From Karstenula rhodostoma CBS 690.94 (taxonomy: Eukaryota > Ascomycota > Dothideomycetes > Pleosporales > Didymosphaeriaceae): DNA of 64,000 nucleotides. The notes below the pieces were generated by a model. It was not told the origin of the DNA. It saw nothing but the letters and a program-made list of their open reading frames with translations, and did not search any database. The position numbers and the translations under genes are program-made. Positions 1 through 11,499 of the stretch are shown in pieces. The stretch covers positions 713,145 through 777,144 of the forward strand of contig MU001514.1 in the NCBI GenBank assembly GCA_010093485.1. The letters run 5' to 3'. Position 1 is the stretch's first letter. Each line of letters starts with the position of its first letter.

Positions 1-33
1 GTACCGGTTCCTATCGGTGGTTTTGATACTTAC

Positions 34-979
34 ATTTAGCAGCACAATTCTGCTTCGAGTCGAAGATCTTGATAAGCGTCACTTCATCTGGTTGCTGATG
101 GCTCAGATAATACCACTTGTTGGTTGGTTTCTGGCGCAAGTATACCGTTTCGCCAACATGGAACTCACGTACATGATCAACAAGGATCACATCGTCGGCG
201 GTCACCGTGCTGCCATCGCAGAGAGCCAAAGGGGCATCGACCACTGGCCGCCAAAGTGGACGCCAGAAGCTGTGATTACAATGTTAATGGTTTTGCGAAA
301 TTAAAGTGGTAGGATAGATCACATACTTTACAATGCGCACTCTACCTTTGAGCAGCTCATCAGCTTCTTCTCCAAATTGTTGCCGAACGCGCAATATAGC
401 CGATGCGGGGCTTTGATCTGGTCGCAATTTAGAACATGTTCATCGGATTGCTTGGATGAACAATGTACTGCGCACCAATGTGGGGATAGTTGACTGGTAG
501 GAGCGCATGTGACCCGTCGTTGATGTCAATCTTTTCAGGCGCCTCTTCTCGGACGTTTCTTCTCAACTAACGTTTTTAGTCCCGAGTCATACAAGCTGGA
601 AAGCGACACATACATGCCAATCGAAGAATACTATACGATCAGCACCCTCGACATGCTTCTTGAGAAACGGCTCTACGACCTTCGGTAGGAATTCATCCTC
701 TACGAACTTGCTCTTGTCGAATTCTGTAAAGTCGGATTTATGCTTGATGAAGGCGAAGCCGTTATTGTCCAAGCTGAACTCCGCCTCACGATCACGAACA
801 TCGGTGACATTATCTGCTGTCCCTTTCTCTAACGTGATGTTGGTTTTGGCTGTTCCGTTGGCTTCTATTGGGAGGTCGGCAAGGATTTCGTATGGCTTTT
901 CATCTTTGTAGATATCTTTCCATTGGATATAGGAGAATATGGCTTGCTCGTGGCGAGACATGGCAGCAACCGTAGACAT
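34..979 (-). CDS. AsaB-like (CmcJ/NvfI family) oxidoreductase, 3' end outside window
   Basis: Exons on the minus strand: 979-614, 566-476, 417-327 and 269-34. A GTAAGT donor at 33 leads off the left edge, so the last exon is missing. The joined frame reads FFDWHLRRNV, then HIDQSPASAI, then RIVNFWRPLWRPVVDAPLAL, and later KWYYLSHQQPDEV with IKIFDS. These are the conserved blocks of the fungal family that includes aspergillic-acid AsaB and the cephalosporin 7-alpha-methoxylase subunit CmcJ. Members act as hydroxylases, desaturases or isomerases in secondary metabolism, but many have no known substrate. Start: ATG at 979; a second in-frame ATG lies at 961. Phases agree at all three splice junctions. 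The gene faces away from the STAND gene and no shared promoter is evident. The family call is firm; the reaction is unknown. Confidence 0.82.
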
Positions 980-2020
980 TTTGCGCTAGGACGTTTGCTA
1001 ATGTTCAGGCGTTGGTGTTCTGATGTGTTCTGTGTTGAAATACGCTCTGTTATACACCCTAAGAGCCTCATCTGGTCCCATGAATTTCTTTCGGCAACCG
1101 CGGGATCTAGAATAAGTGAGAAAGCCGCCAAGCGTAACAAACGCGGACTGCATTTGGAAGTCTATAGGTCGGGGATTTCAGCCGCCTGGGCTATGCCCTC
1201 TGCCTGCTGTATTTGGTTTCGCCCAATACTCGATTTGATGGTATAATTTATTGGATATCCTGTTAAGAATCACAAGACCGTGTTAAATTGCACAATGCTG
1301 TCACATTGACAACTTTATTGGTGCCCGCTCGATGCAAGGCTGAACCTTGTCCGCCAACACGAGGCTGGATACGGCAACCTTACCAGTGTGCGTGATAACT
1401 TCGTAATACATGATTGGTACGTGAACTGCGGGCAGTATACGATATGCTTTTAGCCCGCAAATTGGCTTGTATGACGATCGACGATGAAGTCTGGCCGGTG
1501 ACATGACGAAGCCTCAAGCATCGACGTATTAAAGAAGCAAGAGGTCGGATTAGATCATGACAACATTTCATATCCAGTACAAGCAAAGTACCGCACTATA
1601 TACACCTCTCTTTCGAAATGCCACCCAACGAGCAGTCCAGATGGGTCGCTGACGTCCAAAGCACCTACGAGAACGAGGTCCGAGCTCAGCCTTGGAAGAA
1701 GTTTATGCCTGCTCAAGGTGCCAATCAAATCGAACCCGGAATCGATCGCAGGGTTGCTTATGTTACCATGGATACTGGAAAAGATGCTGCTGCAAATGTC
1801 AACCGCTGCGGCGTGGGAATTGCCGGTTGAAACATGGTAAGCATAACCGAAACACGGGATCTTGTTTTGATAATGAGTGGAAAAGAAAAGGCACACTGTT
1901 TGAGAGCATTGCAGACGTCAGGTTTGGTGTTCAACACGAGCACACAGAAGGCAAGGAAATGTTACACAAGCTTCTGTCTCTACCAAATGAGCTTTCGTAG
2001 AAGTATCATATGTTCTCAAA
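980..2020. other. Intergenic stretch with one doubtful small ORF
   Basis: No family-recognisable coding sequence was found between the AsaB-like gene and the 3' end of the STAND gene. The only ORF with some coding character is on the plus strand at 1618-1830 (70 residues, starting MPPNEQSRWVADVQSTYENE and ending CGVGIAG). It has no signal peptide, membrane segment or recognised motif. Its downstream part overlaps several shadow frames. It could be a small gene, an exon or chance. Confidence 0.3.
1618..1830 (+). CDS. Hypothetical small protein (70 aa), weak support
   Basis: The frame opens at an ATG preceded by an A-rich context (TTTCGAA) and encodes a hydrophilic 70-residue protein with a Trp-rich start and a glycine-ending C terminus. 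I do not recognise it. There is no signal peptide, Cys pattern or transmembrane segment. It sits alone, about 190 bp beyond the 3' end of the convergent STAND gene. Codon use is unremarkable, so this could equally be a non-coding frame. Confidence 0.2.
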   Translation: MPPNEQSRWVADVQSTYENEVRAQPWKKFMPAQGANQIEPGIDRRVAYVTMDTGKDAAANVNRCGVGIAG

Positions 2021-5000
2021 TCAACGATTATCGTACGCGGTCAAGCTTTCATAAGCTTCAATGTCTTTTGCGCTGTCACCAAGCTCCTTCCCTGTAATCT
2101 TTTGATGAATCACCTTTGCTCGTTTGAAGAACGGCCTAGCATCCGCATGCTGACCAACCCGTTCCAACATAACACCAAGTTTGACGCAAGATCGCGCAAC
2201 ATCCCCTTCAACCTCGGGTATTTCTTCAAATATGCTTAGTGCCTCTTTCATTAGCTCAATGGCTTCTTCAATGCTGCCCTGTTGAAACCGTAAGGTTGCG
2301 ACTTTGTGACATGAAAGCCCGGTGTAAAATGCCCCACGCCCAAGAAGCTGCTTCCTCAACAGAAGAGACTGTACGTGGAGTGAGATTGCGTCCTCCAAAG
2401 CACCTTGCGCCAGAAGCGCATTTCCGCATATGTAGAGGTTAATAGCAATATACGGCTTATAGGGTATGGGGTCAGCTTGCGCGTACCGAAGTGCATCCTC
2501 TGCGCTCTTTCTGGCCTCTTCCAACAGGCCAAGACGTGTCAAGCACCTCGCGAGGTTCAGATAAGATTGACACATCAAGATCAAAGGGCAATTCCCCAGT
2601 TGTTCCTTGATCGCAATTGACTTGCGGTGGTATCCCGCTGCCTCTTCGATTTTGCCTAAGCAGTTGAGCGAGATGCCGATCTCATTGTAGCTATTGGCGA
2701 CCTGTATATGTACCGGGGGAAGAAGCTTCCCTCTGATTCTCACAATCTTTTCAGCGTATGCGACAGCTTCCTTGTTGCGGTTAAGGTTCTTCATATTGCA
2801 GCAGAGACCGGTATAAACGTCAGCCAGGAGGAGTGACTCAGGGAATCTGTCCAGACAGATCTTCTCGGCGACTTCGTAGAGCGATATGGACGTGATATGA
2901 GCTTGGCGTTCGTAAGTATACCATCCCACCCTGGTCAGAAGCTCTGGAAACTCTTGCACAGCTTCCAGTGAACGCTCACTCTTGTAGGCTGCGACTAATG
3001 CAAGAGCATGGGGCAAAAGCTGTGCACAATTATCCCATCGATCGTTCATCGGGAGCCCATCCGGATGCGGTGGAAACGCGCACTCGAGAATGGAGGACGC
3101 GATGTTGAAGCATAATTGGCGTCTGTCGGTAGTCCAAGATCGAGTAAGCTCCAGTTGCAGCAGCCTATGGAGGCTCAGCAACTGCAAGGGGACGTTTCTC
3201 TCGATAAGTGATCTCCGGGATAAGCGCGAAATTGCTGCGATGTATCTAACTTTGCTTGTGAGGAAGCTGACATCCGGATACTGTGGTAGAGCCTTAGCCA
3301 GGTGGAACACTTTTTCTGGAATACCGTCAGGGTCCATGAAGAACATCAGATCGAGAAGCATACGACTCTCGTCTGAAAGTGAACAAAATGATACGTCCCA
3401 GGCCGTGCTGAGTGATCTTTCATATTGAAAGACTGTTTGCTTGCTATCCAAAGCATGGATTTCGATTTGGCCATCGCGAGAATCGTACAATTCGTCAAAT
3501 TCTGAGAGGCTGAGTGGCGTCTCACGAATGACACCTGCCGCATGGGCTAGGCCCAGCGCTAAGCCGCCCAGCTTCTTCGCGACCCTTCGAGCAATGCTGA
3601 GGTTTTCGCTTGGCTGTTGGGATAAACTCAGAAGCAACTGTGCTGCAAAGTCATCATCGAAAGGCTTCACATGCCGAAGTTGAGAACTCAGCGACAATTT
3701 CATTCCAGGGTAGCGAGTTGTGATCAGAATGCAACCCTTGTCGCACTTCGGGACGAAAGGCTGTAGTGTGGGCAGGTCCTCGACATTGTCAAAGACAATA
3801 AGAAATTCCACGTCCGTGTTCTTGAACCACTCTAACACAAGATCTCGCGCTTGAGTTGGTCGCATCGCAGCGGCCGACTTATCCAGTCGTAATGCCACCG
3901 CGATGTTCTGGAACTCTTGCAACAACTTCGTTTCTGTATCCGCCGAAACCCAGAATAAAGCTGGAAACCGGTGCATTGAGTCGTAGCTAAATCGTAGCGC
4001 TGTTTGTGTTTTTCCAACTCCAGCTTGACCATAGAGCACGAAGCAACGCTGCTGGGCTGTATTGCTTGTTCCTTCGAAATACTCATGCATTGCCCTAAGG
4101 ATGTGGTCACGTCCCGCAAACGAGGAGGGTGCTATGTGAGGCACAACATGACATGGAATCTTTGTGCTGGCCGTCTCGGTAGGATGTGAGGAGGCGGACA
4201 TCATATCCATGAGCTCTCTGTGACGATGCTCTCCTTTGACGGCGTATGCGGCGAAGGCCTCCCGATCAACAAGGTCGCTGTCTTTTCTCAGGCGGGCACA
4301 GACGGGTCCGAAACGGCTCTCGAAAGAGGTCCATACGTTGCGTAGAACATTCACTTGGATAAGACTTAGTGGAATGTCTTTCATCGTCTCTGCCTTTGAT
4401 CACTTACTAACGGGGTTCTGACGGAAGAATGTAATAGAGCCAATGCAAAACTCAACGACATCGAGATACACCTGTGCGAGGGCGTTCTCGAAGTGCTGAC
4501 TGCCCTGGAACAGCTGTGTGTAGATCTCGAAGCGGGGAAGGCTTGGGGCTAGATCGGTCATGGTATCAATAACCTTGTTAAGAAGATCTGTTGAGCGTGA
4601 CACAACCTAAGGCGATCAATCGGGTTGCATAATCTACGCATAATCGGATAAGCTTACTGTGATCAATACCCTTATTCCGCCCCAGACTAGAGCTGCAATC
4701 TTAGGATTAGATTGGATGAAGACATCGATTGCATCGGCAAACGTCTTCATCCGCGTGATGAAAGGTGTCAATCGCATGAGCAGCCCAGTAAAGCCACTGC
4801 TAGTCTTTTGAAGCTGATATGTTTGAAGTGCGTTGACGAGGTCCTCACAAGTCCTCACCTGATAAACGAGTGTACAGTCGCTTGCTCGTAGCATGGATTC
4901 GGCCCGGCTTAAGGCCAGATTCCATGGGTTTTGCAGTGCAACTCGATTTCTAGAAGGGTTAGCCCCGGCTGGTGGTATTGAACATGTTTCCTGAATGCAG

Positions 5001-5072
5001 ATCTTACTCGAGCGATACCTCCGACCATTGAAAAGAGTTCAAAGAATACTGAGAAGTGGCTAATGAACTCAT
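2021..5072 (-). CDS. STAND NTPase: N-terminal DUF7708-like domain, NB-ARC-type ATPase, C-terminal TPR repeats (NLR-like)
   Basis: Four exons: 5072-5008, 4949-4658, 4606-4408 and 4353-2021, giving 962 codons with phases that agree throughout. The long exon's own first ATG (4384) lies inside the last intron, so that start is false. The N-terminal part carries NPWNLALSRAESMLRASDC and AALVWGGIRVLI, a signature of the fungal STAND N-terminal domain (DUF7708-like). The Walker A motif is GQAGVGKT (about residues 294-301) and Walker B is FLIVFDN (about 369-375). A GLAL helix follows near residue 446. From about residue 655 to 945 come repeated 34-42-residue helix pairs of TPR type. Such proteins act as self-oligomerising sensors in fungal non-self recognition or programmed cell death. 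What this one senses cannot be read from the sequence. The frame is intact. Confidence 0.88.
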
Positions 5073-5870
5073 TCTACCTCTATTACGGCGTGGTGTCGCG
5101 CAGAGATGCGGTCAAGGGACATTAAAGGCGAACCGGTGAAGGTACCGGGGGTTCGGTGCTAGAAGGGGATCAGCTCATGGACCCGAGTACTCTGGCCGGG
5201 AAAGATGTACTGTATTACACTCTACAGATAGTGCAGTTTGCTCAGTTATAGATCGTGTATGCGCATAGTGGATTTTCGGTCCATAGAGAAAGGGAGTATA
5301 GTGCGTCTGGAATGACGCTGGCACGACTGGTTATGTCTACAAGAATCACTAATATATTGGACTGCGCATCGATTCTGGGTGGTCTTGATATACTAAGGCT
5401 GAAATTCTAGGGCTCACAAGATTGTCGCGATGGCCTTTTTCGAGGCAACGAAAAGCGGAAAGGGCTGTGCCGGGAAGGTGCTTAGTTGAGCGGTAGGATA
5501 GGCAGGTCGGATAATACCGTTCGTAACCTTGAACTGTGGCATTTTCCCGTATAGATGCAGGCAACGAGGCAGATTCCGGTGAAGGTTGTGCTGTTGCAGT
5601 TCCTGGCGAATGACCAGCCTTCCTAAACACGTGTACAGCCATGAAAGGCTGAAAGCGCCTGCCTTGGTGCCTCGCTAAATACGCCGCCGACCCCGCTCCG
5701 TGTCACATAGCGCGAACGCACCCAACATCCAATCCGACGACAATCTTTCCAATTACTGCAACGTTGGTGCATGTCGCATCTTGACAGCTCAAGCTCAAAG
5801 GTGTTCCTGTATCATGGCCATGACCTCCGAGAGGCCTTTGTCACCTTTATCACGTTCAATTCACACCTAC
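5073..5870. other. Intergenic region between STAND gene and amidase
   Basis: About 800 bp carrying the upstream regions of two divergent genes. Short ORFs here (for example 5349-5642 minus) have no recognisable protein character. A TATA-like TGTATTACACTCTA stretch lies near 5210. I see no other structured element. Confidence 0.4.
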
Positions 5871-7840
5871 ATGTCTGGCCTCGTCCTCTTCATTTTGGCC
5901 ACCTTGTTGCTTCGGCCATACAGTGTACGTCACCTTTAGACCTATGTCTAGATCGTGCGTTCCTCCGAGATACTGACGTTGACTGAGATGGGCAACGCGC
6001 AGGCAACACGCATGTGTCCAAGTCTGGATAATGCCACAATTGAGCAACTACAGGATGCGCTTGTGACAGAACAGATTACGAGCGTTCAGCTCGTTGAAGT
6101 AAAGTCTCATAATGCATGTTGATCTCATTTTTAAGTTGACGATCGCCGGGCAGACATATCTGAAGCGCATAGACGAGGTTAACGGCCTCTTTCACGCTAT
6201 CATCGCGGTAGATGAGAACTCAACCGCAGTAGCGAGGGAACTGGACGATCTCCGGAAGAAAGGCAAGACTCACGGGCAAGCATCCCTGATCCCTCATTTC
6301 TGGATGACCTTGTGAATTGACCAAAGTCAAGGCCACTTCACGGAATACCCTTGTTGATAAAGGATAACATTGGCACTTTGCCCTTGGAGACAACCGGTAT
6401 GTGTGGTCTTAGTCAAGAGAACCTTTATAACTCGACAGCAGGCGGTTCACTGGCTCTGAAGGGAGCTAGATTAGATCGGGAAGCTACAGTCGTTTCGAAA
6501 CTTCGCAAGGCAGGCGCTGTCATTCTTGGGAAAACAAATCTCTCCCAGTGGGCGAATTATCGTTGTTCCCCTGGAACGTCATCAGGAGGATGGACGGCGA
6601 CTGGTGGACAAACCTTTGGCGCAATTATCCCAAACCAAGCACCGGGAGGGTCGTCGTCTGGCAGTGGTGTAGCCACAGCGCTAGGCCTGGCTGCGGCGTG
6701 CATAGGAACTGACGTATGACCACTTTACTATTTGAGATTCCCACACTAAGCTCCACAGTCCATGGGCAGTATAGGCAACCCTGCTCAAGCGAATGCAGTG
6801 GTAGGCGTGAGACCAACCACTGGGCTGACGTCCCGAAGCCGCGTTATACCTTATACAGAACACGAAGACACTGTCGGTCCCAGTACGTTGGAGGTGGCTT
6901 GGCCTGACTCATGATACTAATCCAGCTAGTGACTCGTACTGTGAAGGACGCCGCACTCTTGCTGGGTATCATGGCCGGTGAGTACCTAAAAGCAGGACCA
7001 TGTGATATGAACTAAATTGAGCAAGGCAAGGACCCAGAAGACTCTTTCACTAAACACATACCTTTCGAAAACATCCCAGACTACGTTTCCAGTTGTAAGC
7101 TCGATGGTCTCAAAGGGGTCCGCCTCGGTGTACCACGCGCAAGTTTTGCGAACACCAAGAAGCCTGCAGCAGTCTCTGCTTTTAACGCTGCTTTGCACGT
7201 GTTGAGGTCAGCAGGGGCAGAAATCGTAGAAAACGCCGATTTTCCAGACTATGTCGATGATATTTGGACAGATGATGCGAAACTGGTGTATGCGCTGGAC
7301 TTCAAAACCGGACTCAAACAGTATCTCGATCACTTGGAACATAATCCCAACAATATCCATAATCTTGATGATCTCATCCGCTTTACCAAAAACACGCCTG
7401 GGGAAGAGTGGCCCAAATACGACATCGGTTGCTGGGAGTTTGCTGCTTCTCTCCCCTACGAGAACAACAGCGTTCCGGAGTTTGCCAGGGCACAAGCTAG
7501 ACATTTATACCACGGCACTGCCGGGTCGATCACCGGTGCCATTGAACGTCACAACGTGGATGCTCTTGTTACCTTGACCGATTATGGCAATCACCCCGCA
7601 GGTGCAGGGGGCCTGCCTGCAGTCTCCGTCCCCCTAGGGTTCGCCCCGGACGATACACCTCCCAAAATCTTGCCCTCTGGCCTTGCGGAGGATGGTCCGG
7701 GATTTCCGTTCAACATTGAGTTTCTGGGTCCTGCTTTCAGCGAAGAACGGTTGATCCAATATGCGTATGCATTCGAGCAACAAACGCACGCCCGTCTATT
7801 AAGGAGGCCATACCGCATGCCCACCTCGGATATAGTATAG
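5871..7840 (+). CDS. Secreted amidase-signature family hydrolase
   Basis: Eight exons: 5871-5924, 6003-6098, 6154-6275, 6332-6396, 6439-6713, 6759-6882, 6930-6977 and 7026-7840 (532 residues, phases consistent). Exon 1 encodes a hydrophobic signal peptide (MSGLVLFILATLLLRPYS). The Ser-cisSer-Lys triad of the amidase signature family is intact: Lys101 in LLIKDN, the cis-Ser in PGGSSSGSG (residue 184) and the nucleophile in SMGSIG (Ser208). The 24-residue spacing between the two serines equals that of FAAH. Members hydrolyse amides, and the substrate here is unknown. The third intron (6276-6331) appears to be GC-AG. The fourth is only 42 nt as drawn; an acceptor 3 nt later (exon from 6442) is equally possible. 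It is not an allophanate hydrolase because the C-terminal domain is absent. Confidence 0.88.
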
Positions 7841-8568
7841 GATTTTGCAAAAGGATTCCTAATCTGATGCCGATAGCAGGGAATACAGAGTACACAACTC
7901 ATTAATATCTAAAGATTATCTTATGTTACTAGGATAGCTGGGACGCACATCGTTTTGAGTTCGAAGACTTGAGGTAGCTTATAGCTGCGGAACTTTTAGC
8001 TCTAGTTTCCGTCAAAATTATAGTTTTTCAAACATGGTAGAGCCGGATCAGTTGCAGCCGGACTGAAAACAGCACCATGCGCAGCGCTATCACTCGAGTG
8101 CGGAGGATGATTTTTCAAAGACCGTTGCATCGATCCTCGTGTCCATCATCCTCACGTTGTCCATCAATATGATCCAATGGACAGTCAGTAAACCGCGCAA
8201 AGATATCTAGCTTAGCTGGGCAATTGTAGGCGCGAGCCACCTACGATTCAATAGTCATGATCTCCCACATTCATAATATCCAAATATAAAGTCCGATCAT
8301 GGAGATGATGAGTCCGTCGCAAGTTTAAGTTCCTGTATTGTTGGTGTTGTCATCACGCAAATGTGGGTCTCTCCCTCGTCATCTACAAGCCACGATTCCG
8401 CACAAAGCTCAGATCTGTCGAGGATGGCTTCGCTTATTCACCCCAGAAAGATTTTCTCTTGTTGTTGTCCGTGATACTTGGCATGGCTGCCTGGTAAAAA
8501 TCTCACAAAGACGAAGCTGATGTCAACTTTCCGGACGGAGACTGGCGCACGTGGTCATTGTCATTGTT
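7841..8568. other. Intergenic region
   Basis: No gene recognised between the 3' ends of the amidase and the dehydrogenase fragment. The C-terminal half expected for the dehydrogenase does not continue into this interval in any minus-strand frame that I read. The sequence is moderately A+T-rich to 8340. Confidence 0.4.
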
Positions 8569-9210
8569 TCAAAACGCCGAATCACAGCTTGTCGATGTCT
8601 TGGATTGTACTTCGATGCTCAGAGGTTCGACTAGAGCCCCTTCTTGGAAAGAAACATGCGCGGGGAGCTTAAAACAGCATTCTTCTGGGAGGTTGTAGAA
8701 CGTGGAAAGAGTACCGTCGAATGGAGGAGTAGCAGCGAACCGCGTCGATTCGCATAGACTGTATCGACCGCTTCGGCACATTTCGCACACGTTGCATCCT
8801 GTACCGGGCTCCAAGGCAACGCGATCACCAACAGAGAGTCCCCGGACATCTGCCCCACAAGCCTCCACTATGCCTGCGGACTCATGACCAAGAACTATCG
8901 GCGACTCAACCACGTATCTGCCAATTCGACCGTGTTGCCAGTAGTGGATCTGTGCACGTCGTGTCAGCATATGACTCAAAAGAAGCCCGGAGTAGTATTA
9001 ACGAACATCCGAACCACACAGGCCAGTTGCGATAACTCTCACTCGAACGTGTCTCGAAGAAGGAAGTTCCAGGATAGGTCGTTGCTCGTATGTGAATTGT
9101 TTGGCTGGACTGAGCACGAATGAGTAATTCAGTTCTTCTTCGAGGACGGCTTCTGGGGTAAGCGAAGACATGTTGTAAATTGGTTCAAAATCCAGCGAGT
9201 AAGTTGACAT
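8569..9210 (-). pseudogene. Truncated zinc-dependent polyol/sorbitol-type dehydrogenase (MDR family)
   Basis: Two exons, 9210-9007 and 8949-8569, joined at GSD|IHYWQHGRIG across an intron with a GTTCGT donor. The product resembles the N-terminal catalytic domain of sorbitol/xylitol dehydrogenases: GLCGSD with the catalytic Cys, GHESAG with the zinc His-Glu, and the structural-zinc lobe GTGCNVCEMCRSGRYSLC. The reading stops about 14 residues after ALVEPLS, before the Rossmann NAD(P)-binding fold. Only about 194 of the usual 350-390 residues remain. Without the cofactor domain it should be inactive. The break lies near 8600. It is divergent from, and probably once co-regulated with, the sugar transporter at 9,727. 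An unusual terminal exon further away cannot be fully excluded. Confidence 0.75.
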
Positions 9211-9376
9211 GCTGATACTGCTGCTTAATGTTCACGTTTCTGGGGGTCTTCCTGAGCTTGAGTCGAGCATTTTTATCCCCACATCAGTCATCTGTACTGG
9301 TTTATGCCAGCCCTAGCTAATTCGTATTTCCAGTTTAGCTTGACATTGGGTCCGGCGGTTGGCCATGCAGCGTGAT

Positions 9377-9569
9377 CGGTTCCGGTCACGGTTCCGGTGT
9401 CTAGCGTGGACGGTTCCGAGCGCCAAACCATTTCCGGGTCTAGGTCGCCCGTGCATCGTCCCGCGGCATCATTGCATCCAAACAACAGCGACCGGAGCGG
9501 TTCATGCTAGGCCCAAATTCACGCACATGAGTAAAACACTATCCGGAAGTGCCAAGCCGTACGGAACCG
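9377..9569. promoter_or_regulatory. Four CGGTTCCG motifs in the dehydrogenase/transporter divergent promoter
   Basis: The motif CGGTTCCG occurs at 9377, 9389 and 9411 on the plus strand and as CGGAACCG at 9562. All lie in the ~515-bp gap between the dehydrogenase fragment and the sugar transporter. The first three are packed into 42 bp. CGG triplets are the usual half-site of Zn2Cys6 regulators, so a binding-site cluster is a reasonable inference. The rest of the gap holds no gene. Confidence 0.45.
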
Positions 9570-9726
9570 TGGGACGGGCCTAGCAGGACCAACATGACAC
9601 CGTCTCTACTCCACGGGGTATATTGTGGAGTGGAATCCTCTCCAGATTCTCCATCGTTAGGATACGATTCACCAAGATCGTCACAATCTCAAACAGTATC
9701 ACCTTGGTACGTTATATCTTTACGAA

Positions 9727-11499
9727 ATGACCGCCCGCACAAACTCAGTCGCGACCCACAATGCCAGCATCGCCCAGCGTGCAGAGCAAGTCGCCAGTCA
9801 AGTTGCCGCTGAGCAGGGATGGCTGGAGAGCAAGCTCAAACCAAAGAAAATTACAGCACGATACCCGATCAAGGGGAAGGCTTTGTTGTTTGCCACTTGC
9901 GGTTTTGGCAGTCTAGGAGATGCTCTTTTCGGCTACAACTCTGGTATGATGAAGGTTGCCCTTTGGTTGTGAACCTTTTCTAACTATGCTAGGTATCATG
10001 TCCGGCCTTTTGGTCAATCCCGTATTCGTCAAATGCTTCTTCAGCGAGTATGGTGGGGCTGATGGTAGCACTGCCGCAGTCAACCCTTCGATCACGGGCA
10101 TTTCTGTGGCTTGCTTGCAGGCATCCGCAGCAGTAGGCGCTCTCATCGCCGGTCGACTTGGAGACATGATCGGTCGCAAACGAACCGTTCGCCTGGGAGG
10201 CCTCATCTACTTCTTCAGTGCTTTCATTCAACTGTTCGCTCCCGGGTTCGCTACGTTTGTCGCTGGTCGCACCATACAGGGCCTTGGTGTCGGCTTCCTG
10301 TCCATGACAGTGCCTATCATTCAGACGGAGATCGCCGCGCCTCATGCTCGAGGCTTGATGGTAGGAATTGAGTACACGTGTCTTATCGCGGGGTACATGC
10401 TGTCCTGCTGGGTCGACTATGGTTTCCATTTCATGTTGCCAAGTGAGATGTCGTGGCAAGGCCCCTTCATCATCCAGATCGGACTGTCCCTAATCCTGGT
10501 TGTAATGTCCTTCTTTCTGCCCGAGGTAAGCATTCTCCAAGAATCTTGCCGTACCTATTCACTAACTTGGTACCAGACCCCAAGATGGCTTGCAAAAAAT
10601 GGATTCATGCAGGAGAGTTTGCAAACTGTCGCTGATCTACATTCAAATGGAGACACCGAAGCCGAGCACGTGCAGAAGGTATATCTTGAGATCCAAGAGG
10701 CTGTTGTTTATGAGACTGAGTTGGAAAAGGCTGGCTGGCTGGTGAGTCTGCTACACATGCTACCGTTCTCGAGCAATTGCCGGGCTCCTCAGCCACAAGC
10801 GAGCGTTACCAGTCCCGTTGATAAGTATCGTACTGACCTGCCCTCTCGCTGTTAGGTATCAACATCATTTCGTTCTACCTTCCGAGCACGCTTTCTTCCG
10901 CTGGCTTCGACGACAAGAAATCTCTGCTCTACACGGCCGCGAACGCGCTTCCCTATACCGCAGCTACCGTTGTGACTTGGTGGTTGGCCGACAGATGGGG
11001 CCGGAAGCCTCTTCTTATCCTTGGTGGTGTCGCTATGGCCGTACTACTTGGCATCGTATGTGCATTCACCGAAGCCAACATGCCCATCATGACCCGCGCC
11101 AACGGTCAATACGCGTTCATCCTGCTCTACAACATCGTGTACGGCTTCACCTGGGGTCCCATGCCATGGTTACTACCCGCTGAGATCTTTCCGCTCCGCG
11201 GACGCAGCAAGGGCATGGCACTGGCGACCACTTCCAACTGGATTTTCAATTTCATCATCGGCATGGTCTCTCCTGACGCATTTGCGGGCCTTGATGGCTA
11301 TTTCTACCTCGTTATCGCAGGATTTTGCCTTTTCTCCGCTGGACTAGCGCACTTCTACTATGTGGAAACAGCGAACCACAGCTTGGAAGAGATCGCCATG
11401 GCGTTTGGAGACAAAGCGTTCGCTGATAACGATGAAGACGTGGTCGACACTGTTACCGCAGGCGACGAAAAGCATGAGCAGCTACGTAGTAGGGCCTAG
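9727..11499 (+). pseudogene. MFS sugar transporter, probably broken by loss of a membrane segment
   Basis: Exons 9727-9943, 9993-10525, 10577-~10741 and 10856-11499. The sequence has sugar-porter marks: GRLGDMIGRKR, GRTIQGLGVG, ETPRWL, WWLADRWGRKP and EIFPLRGRSKGMALATTSNW. The cytoplasmic loop ends at ETELEKAGWL and the next recognisable residues are GINIISFYLPSTL. Sugar porters normally have about 40-50 residues there, including TM7 and the QQxTG motif, and these are absent. The phases also disagree: the GTGAGT donor at 10742 leaves phase 0, whereas the exon at 10856 needs one carried base. An internal deletion is the simplest reading; a mis-drawn intron is the alternative. The start at 9727 gives a hydrophilic N terminus typical of the family. 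Confidence 0.72.

Noticed and set aside
1301..1586. Minus-strand ORFs near 1.3-1.6 kb as a gene
   Set aside because: Two short overlapping frames without family features, start context or consistent intron; probably chance.
4354..4384. ATG at 4384 as the start of the STAND protein
   Set aside because: It lies in an intron (4407-4354, CTAAG branch region and CCAAG acceptor). Splicing from the upstream exon keeps the frame and restores conserved residues.
5349..5642. 97-residue minus-strand ORF
   Set aside because: Composition and order look random; no motif and no neighbouring exon.
8334..8566. Continuation of the dehydrogenase C-terminal half on the minus strand
   Set aside because: No frame in this interval shows a GxGxxG Rossmann motif or any similarity to the missing part.
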